Assembly: GCA_013138675.1 (NCBI GenBank)
Contig: WTCH01000266.1
Span: 1 to 7,104, forward strand
DNA: 7,104 bases
From: Woeseiaceae bacterium
GTDB lineage: Bacteria; Pseudomonadota; Gammaproteobacteria; Steroidobacterales; Woeseiaceae
Direction of reading: 5' to 3'
The position numbers were made by a program, and so were the translations under genes. This document shows positions 6,599 through 7,104 of this stretch, in pieces; within the stretch, counting starts at the first letter, position 1, and every line of letters starts with the position of its first letter. The notes beneath the pieces are model-generated. The model did not search any database. It saw only the letters and a list, made by a program, of their open reading frames with translations, and was not told where the DNA came from.

Positions 6599-6694
6599 CT
6601 CCTATCCGCAGATCTACGCATGTGGCAGACTCTAAATTGACGATAACCAGCCAATATGCGAAAAAGTTAGATACGTCTTTGGCGGAGAGTAACG

Positions 6695-7104
6695 ATGACA
6701 GGGGCAACCGATCCAATCCGCATTACCGGTGTTTGTGGGAGTTTGAACCCGCATGGCGCTACAAAAAAAGCCCTCGCGCTTGCACTGCAAGGCGCCGCCG
6801 AATATAACGCGGAAACCTCTCTATTGGAGTTGCGGAACTTTGATCTCGTTTTCTGTGGAAGTGTTCCAGAAGATGAATATCCGCCCGATGTATTCGCACT
6901 TCGCAAAATCCTCAGAGAATCCCAGGGCATCATTCTGGCAACCCCGGAATACCATGGCAGTCTGACCGGTGTGCTTAAGAACATGCTCGACCTGATGAGC
7001 ATCGAAGAACTTGAAACGAAGATTGTCGGGTTGATCGGCGTAGCTGGCGGTCATGTTGGAGCGATACACTCATTGAATACGATGAAGACCATTTGCCGTA
7101 ATTT
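6695..7104 (+). CDS. NADPH-dependent FMN reductase-family flavoprotein, 5' part
   Basis: The gene runs off the window end with no stop, leaving 136 complete codons of a family usually about 170-200 residues long. Start ATG at 6695 is preceded by GGCGGAGAG at suitable distance. The protein has a flavodoxin-like fold: a first strand with GVCGSLNPHG at 12-21 (the FMN phosphate loop, normally G-S-L/x-R-x-x-S), then TPEYHGSLTGVLKNMLD at 83-99, the family signature that binds the flavin ring, and a strand ending in GVAGGHVGA at 115-123. No signal peptide is present, so it is cytoplasmic. Members reduce FMN, quinones, azo dyes or metals with NAD(P)H, or supply reduced flavin to a partner monooxygenase; the specific role here is unknown. 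It is divergent from the uroD-like gene and may share regulation through the palindrome between them. Confidence 0.88.
   Translation, partial: MTGATDPIRITGVCGSLNPHGATKKALALALQGAAEYNAETSLLELRNFDLVFCGSVPEDEYPPDVFALRKILRESQGIILATPEYHGSLTGVLKNMLDLMSIEELETKIVGLIGVAGGHVGAIHSLNTMKTICRN

Noticed and set aside
6637..6642. TTGACG as a -35 box for the FMN reductase gene.
   Set aside because: No acceptable -10 hexamer occurs at 15-19 bases; TTAGAT at 6667 is 24 bases away and AATATG only 10.

Overview
The window is moderately GC-rich, densely coded bacterial DNA. Short intergenic gaps, Shine-Dalgarno-led starts, an ATGA-coupled gene pair and codon usage fit a proteobacterium. A gammaproteobacterium is my best guess, but nothing in the window fixes the taxon (inference). 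No rRNA, tRNA, CRISPR array, insertion sequence or phage gene was seen.

Layout. (1) Positions 1-916, plus strand: the 3' part of a probably exported beta-rich protein with an Ala/Pro/Ser/Thr-rich N-terminal linker, then a small unrecognised 104-residue protein. (2) Positions 896-5253 (or 5295), minus strand: a three-gene operon for a 2-oxoacid:acceptor oxidoreductase of the pyruvate:ferredoxin oxidoreductase (POR) superfamily. In transcription order these are a triple fusion (PorG gamma domain, GltD-like FAD/NAD(P)H domain, PorD-like 2[4Fe-4S] ferredoxin domain), PorA (alpha) and PorB (beta, ThDP-binding). A good candidate promoter (TATAAT at 5330-5335) and a perfect 16-bp palindrome covering the ribosome binding site lie just upstream. 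(3) Positions 5391-6554, minus strand: a uroporphyrinogen-decarboxylase-fold protein of the methyltransferase (MtaA/CmuA-like) type, not a genuine HemE. (4) Positions 6555-6694: a divergent regulatory region with a 15-bp hyphenated palindrome. (5) Positions 6695-7104, plus strand: the 5' part of an NADPH-dependent FMN reductase-family flavoprotein, cut by the window end.

How the genes may work together. The PorA, PorB and fusion products together supply every domain of a heterotetrameric POR-type enzyme plus a built-in flavoprotein module. The complex should oxidatively decarboxylate a 2-oxoacid to an acyl-CoA and pass electrons through several Fe-S clusters and FAD to NAD(P)+, or run in reverse. 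The closest described arrangement I know is the NAD+-linked phenylglyoxylate oxidoreductase PadEFGHI, where these modules are separate subunits. The substrate cannot be read from this sequence. The neighbouring methyltransferase-like protein and FMN reductase suggest a redox or one-carbon catabolic locus, but that link rests only on proximity. The fusion architecture and the locus combination are the most interesting content of the window.
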